A stretch of DNA of 64,000 nucleotides from Planctomycetota bacterium. Its GTDB lineage: Bacteria > Planctomycetota > Phycisphaerae > UBA1845 > PWPN01. Below, piece by piece: positions 10,029-18,940 of the stretch (within the stretch, counting starts at the first letter, position 1; each line of letters begins with the position of its first letter). The notes below the pieces were generated by a model that worked only from the letters and a program-made list of their open reading frames with translations, was not told where the DNA came from and ran no database searches. Where the stretch lies: assembly GCA_029550525.1 (NCBI GenBank), contig JAKPHF010000064.1, positions 62,001-126,000 on the forward strand, read 5' to 3'. The position numbers and the translations under genes were made by a program.

Positions 10029-10577
10029 TCATTGTTCGTTTCGATCTCGCCCGCGATCCTTGCCGGACGGGGTGAACGTCGGTCCGCGATCCGGGCCTCG
10101 ACCGGACCCCGCTCCCCGATCCGGACGGTGCCGCCAATCAGGACGCCCGCGTTGAGATCGCTGACGCTCGAGCCATTTCTCATAGTCCGCCCGCTGTTCG
10201 GGGGTGAGAATCTGCTTGGTCTGTTCAACGGCGGCGGCGAACGCTTCTTTCCATTCGCGGTCCTGGGCATCCATCTGCTGTTTATAGTGGGCCAGGATCT
10301 CTTCATACTTGGCGCGATCCTCGGGTGGAATGAGTTCAAGGATCGCTTCGTCGCGCTGGCGGATCAGTTCGCGTCGCCGCTCCTCACGCTCCTGGCGGCC
10401 GCGGGAGGCCGTTTCCGACCAGATTCGGTGCATGGCTTCACGCTGCTCCGGCGTGAGCTTCAGTTCCGCGGCCAGCGGGCGATCCGAGCTGGGCTCAGGC
10501 TCTCTCGGTCGCAAGCCCACCACGAAGCCGGCCGCGAACGCGACCAGGAATCCGCAAGCAACCACCGCTTTCGTCAT
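10029..10577 (-). CDS. Membrane-anchored Spy/CpxP-like LTXXQ protein
   Basis: This 182-residue protein has an N-terminal hydrophobic segment (VVACGFLVAFAAGFVVGL), a signal anchor. It is followed by charged helices with two LTPEQR motifs (near residues 41-46 and 124-129) and an Arg/Gly-rich tail. This is the layout of small periplasmic LTXXQ proteins (CpxP, Spy, ZraP, CnrX), which sense misfolded protein or metal. The start overlaps the stop of the anti-sigma gene by 4 nt (ATGA), so the two are translationally coupled. It is probably the signal-receiving partner of the anti-sigma factor, though this is inferred from context only. Confidence 0.8.
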   Translation of the reverse strand: MTKAVVACGFLVAFAAGFVVGLRPREPEPSSDRPLAAELKLTPEQREAMHRIWSETASRGRQEREERRRELIRQRDEAILELIPPEDRAKYEEILAHYKQQMDAQDREWKEAFAAAVEQTKQILTPEQRADYEKWLERQRSQRGRPDWRHRPDRGAGSGRGPDRGPTFTPSGKDRGRDRNEQ

Positions 10578-11032
10578 CTCAGTTCACCGCTCCGCGATTC
10601 CGCCAGGTCGTCGGCCATCCACTGAGCCACGGCCAGCAATTCGGTGTCCGCACTATCGTTCAGGTCGGCCGCATCGGTCGCGGCGGCGGCCTCCCAGATC
10701 AGAGGTTGCGATGCGTCGCCGATGGGCTGACTGGGCCAACTCACGACGGCCGCGATCAGGATGGCAGCGGCGGTCGCGGTGAACCATCCAGCCAGGCGCA
10801 GGACGGCGCGATCTTCCGACCACGGCATGCGGTCCCGCAACCGCGCGAGCGTCGTATCCGGCAAGGGTTGCCGCGGCGAGTCGTGGACGAGCCGCGAGAT
10901 GGCCCGCAGATCGTCGAGTCGTTCGCGGCATTCAACGCACCCGTCGAGGTGGGCCTCGAACGCATGCCGGTCGATCGGCGACAGCTCGTCGTCGTGATAC
11001 CTCTGCGCCTGGTGTGTCTCTGTGCAGTTCAT
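10574..11032 (-). CDS. Zinc-finger anti-sigma factor, membrane-anchored
   Basis: The 152-residue product starts at the ATG at 11032, 23 bp after the sigma gene. The N-terminus holds the zinc anti-sigma motif (H in YHDDELS, then GCVECRERL giving H...CxxC). A single transmembrane segment follows (GWFTATAAAILIAAVVSW) and then a periplasmic tail of about 50 residues. It is expected to bind and inhibit the ECF sigma factor encoded just upstream. The open frame extends further upstream, but that part overlaps the sigma gene and is not protein-like. Confidence 0.87.
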   Translation of the reverse strand: MNCTETHQAQRYHDDELSPIDRHAFEAHLDGCVECRERLDDLRAISRLVHDSPRQPLPDTTLARLRDRMPWSEDRAVLRLAGWFTATAAAILIAAVVSWPSQPIGDASQPLIWEAAAATDAADLNDSADTELLAVAQWMADDLAESRSGELR

Positions 11033-11055
11033 GTCAACGCTCTGTGTACAATCGC

Positions 11056-11619
11056 TCACAAGTATCCTTTGAACCGCCGGCGTATCTCTTCGCGGGCCCG
11101 GTGCAAACGGGACTCGACCGTCCCTTGTGGTACGCCCAGCGTCTGGGCAATCTCCGCGTAGCTCATTCCCTCCAGTTCCCTCAGCACGATCACCGCTCGA
11201 TGCTCGGGTGTCAGGCATTCCAGCATGGTGGTCAGGTCGAGCCGTGCATCGCAGTCGAGCGCCGTCCGGTTTCGATCGGGCACCTGAGGCGCATCGCTCC
11301 ACGGGCCGGTCTGCTCCCGCCGTCTTCCGCGGGATCGTCGCATCATGCCGGCCCGCCGCACGAGAATTCGCACGAGCCACGTTCGCAACGACGCTTCGCC
11401 CCGGAATCGGCTGTTCAGCAGGCTCGCGAACGTCTCCTGAACCAGATCTTCGGCGTCGGCGGCGTTCCCGACCAGTGCGTGAGCAATGCCGTACAAATAC
11501 CGGGCCTCGCGATCCACGAGCAGCCGGTACGCCGCCGCGTCGCCGCGGCCGATCCGTCGCACCAGTTCGAGTTCCTCAGACAAGCGATGCTTCCCACTCG
11601 GCACCGACCGCGCCGTCAC
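11056..11619 (-). CDS. ECF-type RNA polymerase sigma factor (sigma-70 family)
   Basis: This 187-residue protein has region 2 (AYRLLVDREARYLYGIAHAL, DAEDLVQETFASLL) and region 4 (LTPEHRAVIVLRELEGMSYA, LGVPQGTVESRLHRARE). It is the first gene of a four-gene minus-strand cluster: sigma, anti-sigma and two LTXXQ-like exported proteins. This gene order implies an autoregulated envelope or metal-stress response like the Cnr system. No autoregulatory promoter could be assigned with confidence. Confidence 0.9.
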   Translation of the reverse strand: MTARSVPSGKHRLSEELELVRRIGRGDAAAYRLLVDREARYLYGIAHALVGNAADAEDLVQETFASLLNSRFRGEASLRTWLVRILVRRAGMMRRSRGRRREQTGPWSDAPQVPDRNRTALDCDARLDLTTMLECLTPEHRAVIVLRELEGMSYAEIAQTLGVPQGTVESRLHRAREEIRRRFKGYL

Positions 11620-11910
11620 AGATCGTGGCTCCTATACCGTTGCCGGAGAGCCCGGTTTTCTTCCCGAGCTACGGGCACTATTTTTAGCGGACCGCCGGAC
11701 GAAGCGGGTGCGGGCACGATGGCGCATCCATAAGCCCACAACTGACAGGAGCTTATGCTTTGGCTCCCCGGTCCGCAATGCGCGCGGGCGGAACGGCGCC
11801 GGAGGATCGATCCGTTTCGACGGCGGGGCAGGGGTCTGCCGCTGCCCGACTATAATGGCTGGTTTGATGCCAAAACCGTTGCTGATCTGTACGAAGGTCA
11901 CCTTGGATCG

Positions 11911-12507
11911 ATGAACAAGCGTGCGGCGGGCCATCGACTGACGTTGCTCGGGCGGTTGCACGAGGAGATTCGGGTGTGTACGGCCTGCCGGCTGCACCGC
12001 ACGCGCACGCATGCCGTGCCGGGCGAAGGCGGTCCGTCGAGCCGCCTCATGCTCATTGGCGAAGCGCCTGGGGCCAATGAGGATCTCCAGGGCAAGCCCT
12101 TCATCGGCCGGGCGGGACAGTTTCTCGACGCGTTGCTGGCCGCCAGCGGCTTGGTTCGATCGCACATCTACATCACGTCTGCGGTCAAGTGCCGCCCGCC
12201 GAACAATCGCACGCCCAAGGATGACGAGATGGCCACCTGCCGGTCGCTGTGGCTCGAGCGCCAGATCGAGCTGGTGGATCCCGATCTGATCGTGATCATG
12301 GGCAAGGCGCCGCTGCGCCAACTCTTCGGAGACAAGATGCAGACGCGGCTGTCCGATCTGCACGGGCAGATTCGCCTGCGGGAAGGGCGGCGCTATCTGC
12401 TCACATATCATCCCGCGGCCGCCATGCGTTTTCCCGTGGCGCGGCGGGCCATCCAGGAAGACTTCGCGAAGATCGCGGGTTTGCTCGCAAAGCCGGCCCG
12501 CTTGTGA
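11911..12507 (+). CDS. Uracil-DNA glycosylase, type 4 (iron-sulfur)
   Basis: It removes uracil from DNA in base excision repair. The 198-residue product has the family-4 motifs GEAPGANEDLQGKPFIGRAG (catalytic motif 1) and LLTYHPAA (motif 2). It also has four cysteines in the right places for a 4Fe-4S cluster (CTACRL near the start; AVKCRPPNN and MATCRSL). The frame is open from 11755, but the upstream part is Arg-rich and not protein-like, so I chose the ATG at 11911. It ends before a strong hairpin shared with convergent secDF. Confidence 0.9.
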   Translation: MNKRAAGHRLTLLGRLHEEIRVCTACRLHRTRTHAVPGEGGPSSRLMLIGEAPGANEDLQGKPFIGRAGQFLDALLAASGLVRSHIYITSAVKCRPPNNRTPKDDEMATCRSLWLERQIELVDPDLIVIMGKAPLRQLFGDKMQTRLSDLHGQIRLREGRRYLLTYHPAAAMRFPVARRAIQEDFAKIAGLLAKPARL

Positions 12508-12529
12508 GTGCCGCGCCGGGACAAACACA

Positions 12530-12561
12530 ACAGGGCGGTGACGCGAACGTCACCGCCCTGT
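12530..12561. terminator. 14-bp perfect hairpin between udg and secDF (convergent)
   Basis: The stem ACAGGGCGGTGACG (12530-12543) pairs with 12548-12561 around a CGAA loop. It lies 22 bp after the udg stop and 39 bp from the secDF stop, so it could serve both strands. No T-run follows on the plus strand beyond TATTTG. Confidence 0.7.
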
Positions 12562-12600
12562 ATTTGTCATTGACGCGCCGCGATCAAACGGTCCCTCGCG

Positions 12601-15600
12601 TCACGCAGCCGGCGAAACCTGAGCTCGGGGGCCGGGCAGGTTGATGATGCGCCAGGCCCCGTAAGCGGTGGCGGCCAGAATCAGCACGATGAGGGTGTAC
12701 GACAGCCACGGCGTGTCGATGGCCGAGCTCAGTCCCAGCAGCGTGAGGGCGGCCAGGCCGAGGCTCACTGTCCACATGGTCCGCGGGTTGCGGAGCATGG
12801 GCGTCGCCACGGCGATCGTGCTGTACGTACCGCTGATGCAGCCAACGAGCATGGTGAACGCGAACGCGTGGATGCCGTCGCCGCCGAAGATGTACAGCAC
12901 GAGCACGGTCAGCAACACGGTCAGCGTGGTGATGATCGTACGCGACATGGTCTCGTTGAGGCTGCGGTTGATCAGCTCGGACGAGATGGTCGCCAGCCGC
13001 CCGCGGTTCTCGCGGATACGGTCGAAGATGACGATGGTATCGTTGATCGAGAAACCGACGATGGTCATCAACGCGGCGATGACCGACAGGTCGATGCGGA
13101 AATCTTTCAAACCGAGCAGGTGTCCAATCGCGGTGTCGTGCAGGCTGTGACAGGCGATCACGGCGGCCAGAGCGACCGCGACGTCGTGGTACAACGCGAT
13201 GATGCCGCACAGTCCGAAATCCGCCGCGCCGAACCGGACCCACAGATAGATCGCGATGGCGATCAGCGAGATGATGACCGCGATGACGGCCTTCATCGCC
13301 GCTTCACTCGCGACCTGCGGCGCAAATTGCGTGACGCGCTGGAGCGACCGGCTGGTGGCGAAGGCGGCTTCGGCGATCTGCCGCTCTTTCTCGGCCACCT
13401 GCGTGCGCCAGGTGACGTTGCTCTTGCCGTCGCTGGCGTACGGAATGGCCGGGTCGACCACGGCGATGGCCACCTTGCGGTACTTGTCGGTGCCGTCGGC
13501 CGCCTCGAGACCGATGACTGTGAAATCACGGAGCGAGGCGTCGAAGTCCGGCTGCAGGCGCATGTCCTTGAACCGCTGCCGGATCTCGCCCAGCGAGACG
13601 GCGGGGGTGATGTTGTCGAAGACCATGAGCACGCCGCCCTTGTACGGGGCGATGTTCTGGCCGGCCAAGCCGCCGGCCGCCTCGGCGCCGAGCACGTCGC
13701 CCAGCGTGTTGGCGGATAGCTCGATGGGATAGAGCCCGTCGGGAGCCCGGGTGTCGTCTGTCGCGAGCCGGGCTTCGATGGGCCGAGTCACGATCAGGAT
13801 GTCCCGGGTGGGCACCATGATCGCCTCGGCGACCAGTTGCTTGTTGGTCTCAGTGGTGACCAGTTCAAAGGCGTTGCGGGTTTCGCCTTCGGCCGTGGTC
13901 TCCGCGACGAGCTGGACGCGGAGGTTACGCAGCCGGTCAGCGGCGTTGCGGACGTAGGCGCTCGTCTGGGCGAGCAGGCGTTTGACGTCCTCGGCACTCG
14001 TGACGCCTTCCTTCATCGCCCGCTCGGGGTTCAACTGGACTTCGACGCCGCCGGCCGCCGCAGGCTGCACGCTACCTTGGGTGAACAAGTCACCGAGCAG
14101 CAGGTCGCCGGCGCTGCCTTGTGAAACCAGCATGGCCTCGATCTGAGGCGTGGTCAGATCGCCGCCGGGCTGGATGAGGTACCGCGATTCGTCGAGCGCG
14201 GTCACCTGAGCCTTTTCCAGCAGATCCGCGGCTTTCGTCAGCCACGCCACGGCGCTGGTGCGCTCGCCGGAGCCGTTGGTGAGGATCTCCGCGAGTTGCT
14301 CATCCTTCATGTTGGGATCCTGGACTTCGACCTGCACGCTGGTGCCGCCGATGAACTCGATGTCGAGGATCTGGCTGGTGTCGAAGCGCAGGGTGGTCCA
14401 GGCAAAAAGCATGCCGCCGCCCACCACGATGGCCGAGCCTACCCAGAAGTAGTAGCGCTTGGACATCCAGTCCACCTTGGGAGCGGCCAGAAGCTTGAGC
14501 ATGGGCATGCGGTTGGCCCGCTGATGACCGGTGACCTTGTAGATCACGCGGAACAGCCACAGCGTGACGAGGAGCACCACCGCCGTCGCAAAGACGATCA
14601 GGAAGAACTTGCCCAGGCCGACCAGGGCCGAGTCCTCGCGGAGATCCGGCGTGTTCAGCAGATAGCCCAGCCCCAGGAAGGCCCCGCCGAGCAGGGCGAC
14701 CACGACGGTGGCGATGCCCACCTTGCGGGTCTCCTGCGGATCGAGGGTCGTCGGCAGCATGACGTTGAAGTACTGCCGGGTGACGAACAGGGCGGTGAAC
14801 ATGCTGATGCACAGACCGATGCCCAGTGTCTGGCCGAAGCCCTTGATTTCTTCGCTGCCCAGATAGGCCAGGATGACGGCGGTGATGATGGTGGTGACGT
14901 TCGAGTCGAGAATGGCGCTGAAAGCCTTCTCGTAACCGAGCCGCACGGCCATCCGCACGGACACCCCGCGCTGCAGTTCCTCGCGAATGCGCTCGTAGAT
15001 GAGCACGTTGGCGTCGACGGCCATACCCAGGGTCAGGATCAGACCGGCGATGCCGGGCAAGGTGAACGTATTGCCCAAAAAGGCCATCACGCCGACGGTG
15101 ATCACGAAGTTCATGAGCAGGGCGATGTTGGCGATGAACCCGCTGTAGCTGTAGTAGACAGCCATGAACAGCAGCGTGACCAGCAAGGCCACGGCGGTGG
15201 CGATGACGCCTTTTTCGCGGTTGGTCGCGCCCAGGCCCGGGCCGACGCTCTTTTCCTGCAGCGGCACTTCCTTGAGCCGGGCGGGCAGCACGCCGGCTTC
15301 CAGCGTGTTGACCAGGCTGGCCACCTCCTGCTGCGTGAAGCCGCCTCGGCCGCCGGTGATGATGCCGTTGGTGGTGATCTTGTCGTTGATGCTCGGAGCG
15401 GACACGACCTTGTCGTCAAGGAAGATGCCGAGCGGTCGCTTGAGGTTGTTGCCGGTCAACTCGCCGAAGCGGTTTCCGCCGCGGGTGTCGAGCATGAAGG
15501 CGACCGCCAACTGACCACTGCGATCGCGGTCGGGGCGGGCGGCCCGCAGCTTCCAACTGCCGTCACTGAGCAAACCCATGTCCGGCGTGGCGTGGGCCAG

Positions 15601-16686
15601 GACGTACTTGGTGCCCAGGTACTCGCTGACGATAAAGTTCGGGTTCTGTGTGATGGAGTTCTCGTCGGGCTTGTCGATCTCGAACCAGCGATAGTGATCG
15701 CCTTCCTGGGGACGGGGGCCGAACTTGGCCAGGGCGTCCAGGTACTTTTCGACCGGCTCTTGATACTGGGGCTGGGTGGCGAAGATGCGGCCCGTCGAGG
15801 GGTCACGTTCGGCGACGATACGGAACTCGAGCTTGCCGGCGCCCTTCAGCAGACGCATCAGGTCGGCCGGATCGTTGAGATAGCCCTTGTGCTTCGAATA
15901 CGCTTCGTGACGCGCGATCAAGTCGGTAATCAGCGGCTCGAGATCCGGATGGTTCTTCTTGATCTCGGCCACGCGCTGCTTGCGCACGTCGCTGGTGCGA
16001 TCGAGTTCGAGCACATCACCCAGGACGCGGGGATCGAGGTTGGTCTGCAGGAGCTGGTCGATGGTTTGGTTACGGCGTTCGAACAGCCGGTCGATCTCCT
16101 GGGCCTGCTCGGTGGTCAGTGACTCGGGCTGGGTGGCCGCGGCCGACAACTGTTGGTAGCGATCGGTGGTCTCGATCAGCGTCTGGAACAACGGCCGGCG
16201 GGACTCGATCACGATGGAGCGCGGCGTATCGGTGTCCTTCTCGGGGGGTAGATCGAACTTGATGAGCTTCTCGATGGCGGCCTCACGCTCCGCCGCGGGC
16301 AGGGCGACCGCGTTGACGATCTGGCTGCGGGTGATCTGCGTGTTGGCCAGCGCCTCGCGAGCGGCCTCGTACGCCTCGCGGGCCTCCCGCTGTCCCTTGG
16401 GCGGCAGGGGCATCTGGATCTCGAGGCGGTTCCGACCGATGGGACGCCAAATGAGGTTCCGGTTCCCACCCGGGTCCACACGCTGCTTGAGAATGTCCAT
16501 CACGCGGGTGGACAGGTTGGTTTTGTCGATGTCGCCGGAGTCGTCAATCTCGAACAGCAGACTGTGCCCGCCGCCCAGGTCGATACCGGGCTTGAGTTTC
16601 TCCTCCGGGGGCAAGATGAAGCTGATCGACAACGCGACGATCGCGACGATCAATCCCAGTTTTAACCACAGGTCTTTTTCGCCCAT
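12601..16686 (-). CDS. secDF: Fused protein translocase subunits SecD-SecF
   Basis: This membrane component of the Sec pathway uses the proton-motive force to complete protein export. The 1361-residue chain starts with TM1 (LGLIVAIVALSISFILP) and the SecD motif KPGIDLGGGHSLLFEID. It continues with a long periplasmic domain and the SecD TM block including GLILTLGMAVDANVLIYERIR (about 550-575). A SecF half follows, with LDIEFIGGTSVQVEV, and a final TM block with GFSINDTIVIFDRIREN. It is unusually long because both periplasmic regions are enlarged. The ATG at 16686 has GAGAGG upstream. Confidence 0.95.
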   Translation of the reverse strand: MGEKDLWLKLGLIVAIVALSISFILPPEEKLKPGIDLGGGHSLLFEIDDSGDIDKTNLSTRVMDILKQRVDPGGNRNLIWRPIGRNRLEIQMPLPPKGQREAREAYEAAREALANTQITRSQIVNAVALPAAEREAAIEKLIKFDLPPEKDTDTPRSIVIESRRPLFQTLIETTDRYQQLSAAATQPESLTTEQAQEIDRLFERRNQTIDQLLQTNLDPRVLGDVLELDRTSDVRKQRVAEIKKNHPDLEPLITDLIARHEAYSKHKGYLNDPADLMRLLKGAGKLEFRIVAERDPSTGRIFATQPQYQEPVEKYLDALAKFGPRPQEGDHYRWFEIDKPDENSITQNPNFIVSEYLGTKYVLAHATPDMGLLSDGSWKLRAARPDRDRSGQLAVAFMLDTRGGNRFGELTGNNLKRPLGIFLDDKVVSAPSINDKITTNGIITGGRGGFTQQEVASLVNTLEAGVLPARLKEVPLQEKSVGPGLGATNREKGVIATAVALLVTLLFMAVYYSYSGFIANIALLMNFVITVGVMAFLGNTFTLPGIAGLILTLGMAVDANVLIYERIREELQRGVSVRMAVRLGYEKAFSAILDSNVTTIITAVILAYLGSEEIKGFGQTLGIGLCISMFTALFVTRQYFNVMLPTTLDPQETRKVGIATVVVALLGGAFLGLGYLLNTPDLREDSALVGLGKFFLIVFATAVVLLVTLWLFRVIYKVTGHQRANRMPMLKLLAAPKVDWMSKRYYFWVGSAIVVGGGMLFAWTTLRFDTSQILDIEFIGGTSVQVEVQDPNMKDEQLAEILTNGSGERTSAVAWLTKAADLLEKAQVTALDESRYLIQPGGDLTTPQIEAMLVSQGSAGDLLLGDLFTQGSVQPAAAGGVEVQLNPERAMKEGVTSAEDVKRLLAQTSAYVRNAADRLRNLRVQLVAETTAEGETRNAFELVTTETNKQLVAEAIMVPTRDILIVTRPIEARLATDDTRAPDGLYPIELSANTLGDVLGAEAAGGLAGQNIAPYKGGVLMVFDNITPAVSLGEIRQRFKDMRLQPDFDASLRDFTVIGLEAADGTDKYRKVAIAVVDPAIPYASDGKSNVTWRTQVAEKERQIAEAAFATSRSLQRVTQFAPQVASEAAMKAVIAVIISLIAIAIYLWVRFGAADFGLCGIIALYHDVAVALAAVIACHSLHDTAIGHLLGLKDFRIDLSVIAALMTIVGFSINDTIVIFDRIRENRGRLATISSELINRSLNETMSRTIITTLTVLLTVLVLYIFGGDGIHAFAFTMLVGCISGTYSTIAVATPMLRNPRTMWTVSLGLAALTLLGLSSAIDTPWLSYTLIVLILAATAYGAWRIINLPGPRAQVSPAA

Positions 16687-16839
16687 TGGGGTCCTCTCAC
16701 GATGAGTGTCTGAAAACGGTTCTTCCTATCGGCTCGGCGGGACGATGGGACCCGCCGGCAGGTTACGAGCAGGCCGATGCGGCCCGGTGATGGCGCAAAC
16801 GGATAATCTGACCGTTGAAGCTCGCTCTTCGACAAGCGA

Positions 16840-17313
16840 TCACGCACGGGCGGGTGGGGCGTGAGGGTATCGGCAGGTCAGCCACTCGCGGGCGTGTTCG
16901 TGCACACGGGCCGCATGCGACTGGAGATCCTGGCCCAGACCGGGCGAGGGTTTCCACGCGGCCGGGGTTGGCACCGCCAACATGGCCAGCAGATGCGAGC
17001 CGCTGCCCCCCGTCGGACGGGTGGGGGCGCTTCTCGAGACGTCCATCTGCGGAGCGGCCTGGAGCATCGGGCCCGGGTCACTCGGGACGGGCTTGGAATC
17101 GGTCGGCTGCGCCGGCGTGGCCGGGCCACGGCCCGGCTGACCGGGTCGAGCATCCTGGCCGGCGGCCGCATCAGGTGCGGTCGGCACCGAGTGGGGCAGA
17201 GCGGCCTCAGGCACCGGCTTGGACGGAGCCGCAGGCGCGGAGCTTCCGTCGGCAGGCAACGTGCTTGCCACCAGCGTGAGGCAGATAAAGACTCCCATTC
17301 GGATCCAGGCCAT
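16840..17313 (-). CDS. Small exported Pro/Ala-rich protein, unknown function
   Basis: This ORF of 157 aa has a good signal peptide (MAWIRMGVFICLTLVASTLPADG) and AGGGAG upstream of the ATG. The rest is low-complexity Pro/Ala/Gly-rich and is followed by a short less biased C-terminus containing one cysteine. It lies 153 bp upstream of secDF on the same strand, where yajC is often found in other bacteria, but it does not look like YajC. It may be a spacer-type periplasmic protein; function unknown. Confidence 0.6.
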   Translation of the reverse strand: MAWIRMGVFICLTLVASTLPADGSSAPAAPSKPVPEAALPHSVPTAPDAAAGQDARPGQPGRGPATPAQPTDSKPVPSDPGPMLQAAPQMDVSRSAPTRPTGGSGSHLLAMLAVPTPAAWKPSPGLGQDLQSHAARVHEHAREWLTCRYPHAPPARA

Positions 17314-17630
17314 CGAGGCTCCCTGCGGTGAACAGCGTCGGATTTGTCGGCTCGACGCGATAAAGAACTCACATCATACCCGAAACCGCGTCGGCACAAC
17401 AAGCTCATCGGCAATTCGGGAAGTGGTCTGCCGTAATTAGGTTATATGCAGAATTCCATCCCAAATGGTGCCCGTTACGGGACGAAAGCGCCACACCAGC
17501 GACTTTCTCCATTCGCGGCGCAAGATTGGGCTGGAGCGGACGTTGGGGCTTCCCTGCTCGCTCGCGGAAAGCGAATCTGCTAATGTTCTACCGTCCCGAT
17601 GGGCGGGGCGGTTCAATCCGGGGTCCTGAT

Positions 17631-18857
17631 ATGTCGGATCACGTGCCAGAGTTGCCGCGGCTGCGGGCGGTCGAAGCGTTTCCGATCGAGCATGAGGGCG
17701 AGCAGATGATCCTGTTGCGGGACCCCTCGGGGCTGGCCGAGGCTCCGCTGGTGGTGTCGCCCGCCGGATTCTTCATCCTCACGTTCTTCGACGGCCGCCA
17801 CAGCCTGGAACAGATCGCCGAGGCCTTCCAGGCCCAATTCGGCACCGCACTGCCGATCGAGCAGTTGCATGAGATGCTCGAGCAACTGGACCTGGGCCAC
17901 TACCTGGACTCGCAACGGTTCGCGGCGTTCTACCAGGAGTTGGTGGATGCGTTTCGGGCCGCGCCGGCTCGCGTGTCGCGCGATGCCGAGTCGTTCGGGG
18001 CCGATGAGGACGGGCTCGGGCCGATGTTGGACCGGATGCTGGGCGATGGGGTGGCTGAGCCGGATCCGCGGAACGGGCGGCTGGTCGGGCTGATCGCGCC
18101 GCATCTGGACTACCCGCGCGGCGAGCCGTGTTACCTGGCGGCGTATCGCGTGTTGGCCGCCAACGGTCCGATCGAGCGGGCGGTCATCCTGGGGGCCAAT
18201 CACTTCGGACGCGGCACGTCGGTGGTCGCGACCGGCAAGGACTTTCAAACACCGCTGGGACTGACGCGGACCGACCGGGCGTTCCTGGCCGAGCTGGAGC
18301 GGGCCTGTGGCGTCGATTTGTGCGAGCACGAGTTCGACCACGTCCGCGAGCATTCGGTCGAGCTGCAGTTGCTGATCCTCCAACGGCTGCTCGGGGCGGA
18401 GAACTTCGAGATAGTGCCGATATTATGTCCCGACCCCTGCGGACCCACGGGGACCGCGCCCTACGACGGTCGAGGTGTCGATCTGGAGGTGTTTGCCGAG
18501 GCGCTGGGCAAGCTGCTGCGCGATGCGGACAAACGGACCATCGTGATCGCCGGGGCTGATCTAAGTCACTTCGGGCGGCGGTTCGGCGATGATTGCGAGC
18601 TGGATCCGCCGTTTCTGGCCGAGATCGAGCGGAAGGATCGCGAATCACTGGGGGCGGTTGTGGCGGGGCGATGGGATCTGTTTCTCGAGGGCATTCGCGG
18701 CCGTAACAACGACACGCGGATCTGCAGCGCGGGCAGCATCTACACCCTCCGCAGGGCGCTGCCGGGTGCCCGGGCCGAGTTGCTGCGGTATCATCAGACC
18801 GTCGATCGAGACAGCGGCACGGCAGTCAGTTGCTCGGCCATGGCCTTATGGGAGTGA
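17631..18857 (+). CDS. MEMO-family protein (AmmeMemoRadiSam system protein B) with N-terminal extension
   Basis: The 408-residue product has a C-terminal MEMO domain with GLIAPHLDYPRGEPCYLAAY, AVILGANHFGRG, EHSVELQLLILQRLL and VIAGADLSHFGRRFGDD. The histidine positions resemble the metal-site residues of the LigB/MEMO fold. The N-terminal part of about 140 residues (LVVSPAGFFILTFFDGRHS, then IEQLHEMLEQLDLGHYLD) looks like a small winged-helix/PqqD-like domain. The family occurs beside AMMECR1 and radical-SAM genes in many genomes; neither is seen here. The start at 17631 follows GGGG; the frame is open from 17526. Confidence 0.85.
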   Translation: MSDHVPELPRLRAVEAFPIEHEGEQMILLRDPSGLAEAPLVVSPAGFFILTFFDGRHSLEQIAEAFQAQFGTALPIEQLHEMLEQLDLGHYLDSQRFAAFYQELVDAFRAAPARVSRDAESFGADEDGLGPMLDRMLGDGVAEPDPRNGRLVGLIAPHLDYPRGEPCYLAAYRVLAANGPIERAVILGANHFGRGTSVVATGKDFQTPLGLTRTDRAFLAELERACGVDLCEHEFDHVREHSVELQLLILQRLLGAENFEIVPILCPDPCGPTGTAPYDGRGVDLEVFAEALGKLLRDADKRTIVIAGADLSHFGRRFGDDCELDPPFLAEIERKDRESLGAVVAGRWDLFLEGIRGRNNDTRICSAGSIYTLRRALPGARAELLRYHQTVDRDSGTAVSCSAMALWE

Positions 18858-18864
18858 TGGCATG

Positions 18865-18914
18865 GTGATGCAGGCATCCTGCCTGTAATTGTGCACGCTG
18901 GAAGCGTGCACCAC
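18865..18914. repeat. Dispersed palindromic element (GCAGGCATCCTGCC / CACGCTGGAAGCGTG)
   Basis: Two small hairpins lie side by side: GCAGGCATCCTGCCTG, and GTGCACGCTGGAAGCGTGCA followed by CCAC. The whole unit is flanked by GGTG and CACC, so the element as a whole is palindromic. Full or partial copies lie at 6672-6720, 34282-34325 and 34592-34630. Confidence 0.75.
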
Positions 18915-18940
18915 GAAATGCCGAGGATCAAGGGACGACG

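Noticed and set aside
14296-16122. 608-codon open frame on the plus strand antisense to secDF
   Set aside because: It is low-complexity (His/Asp/Gly/Gln-rich), shows no domain, and lies wholly opposite the clearly coding secDF. High GC produces such long antisense frames.
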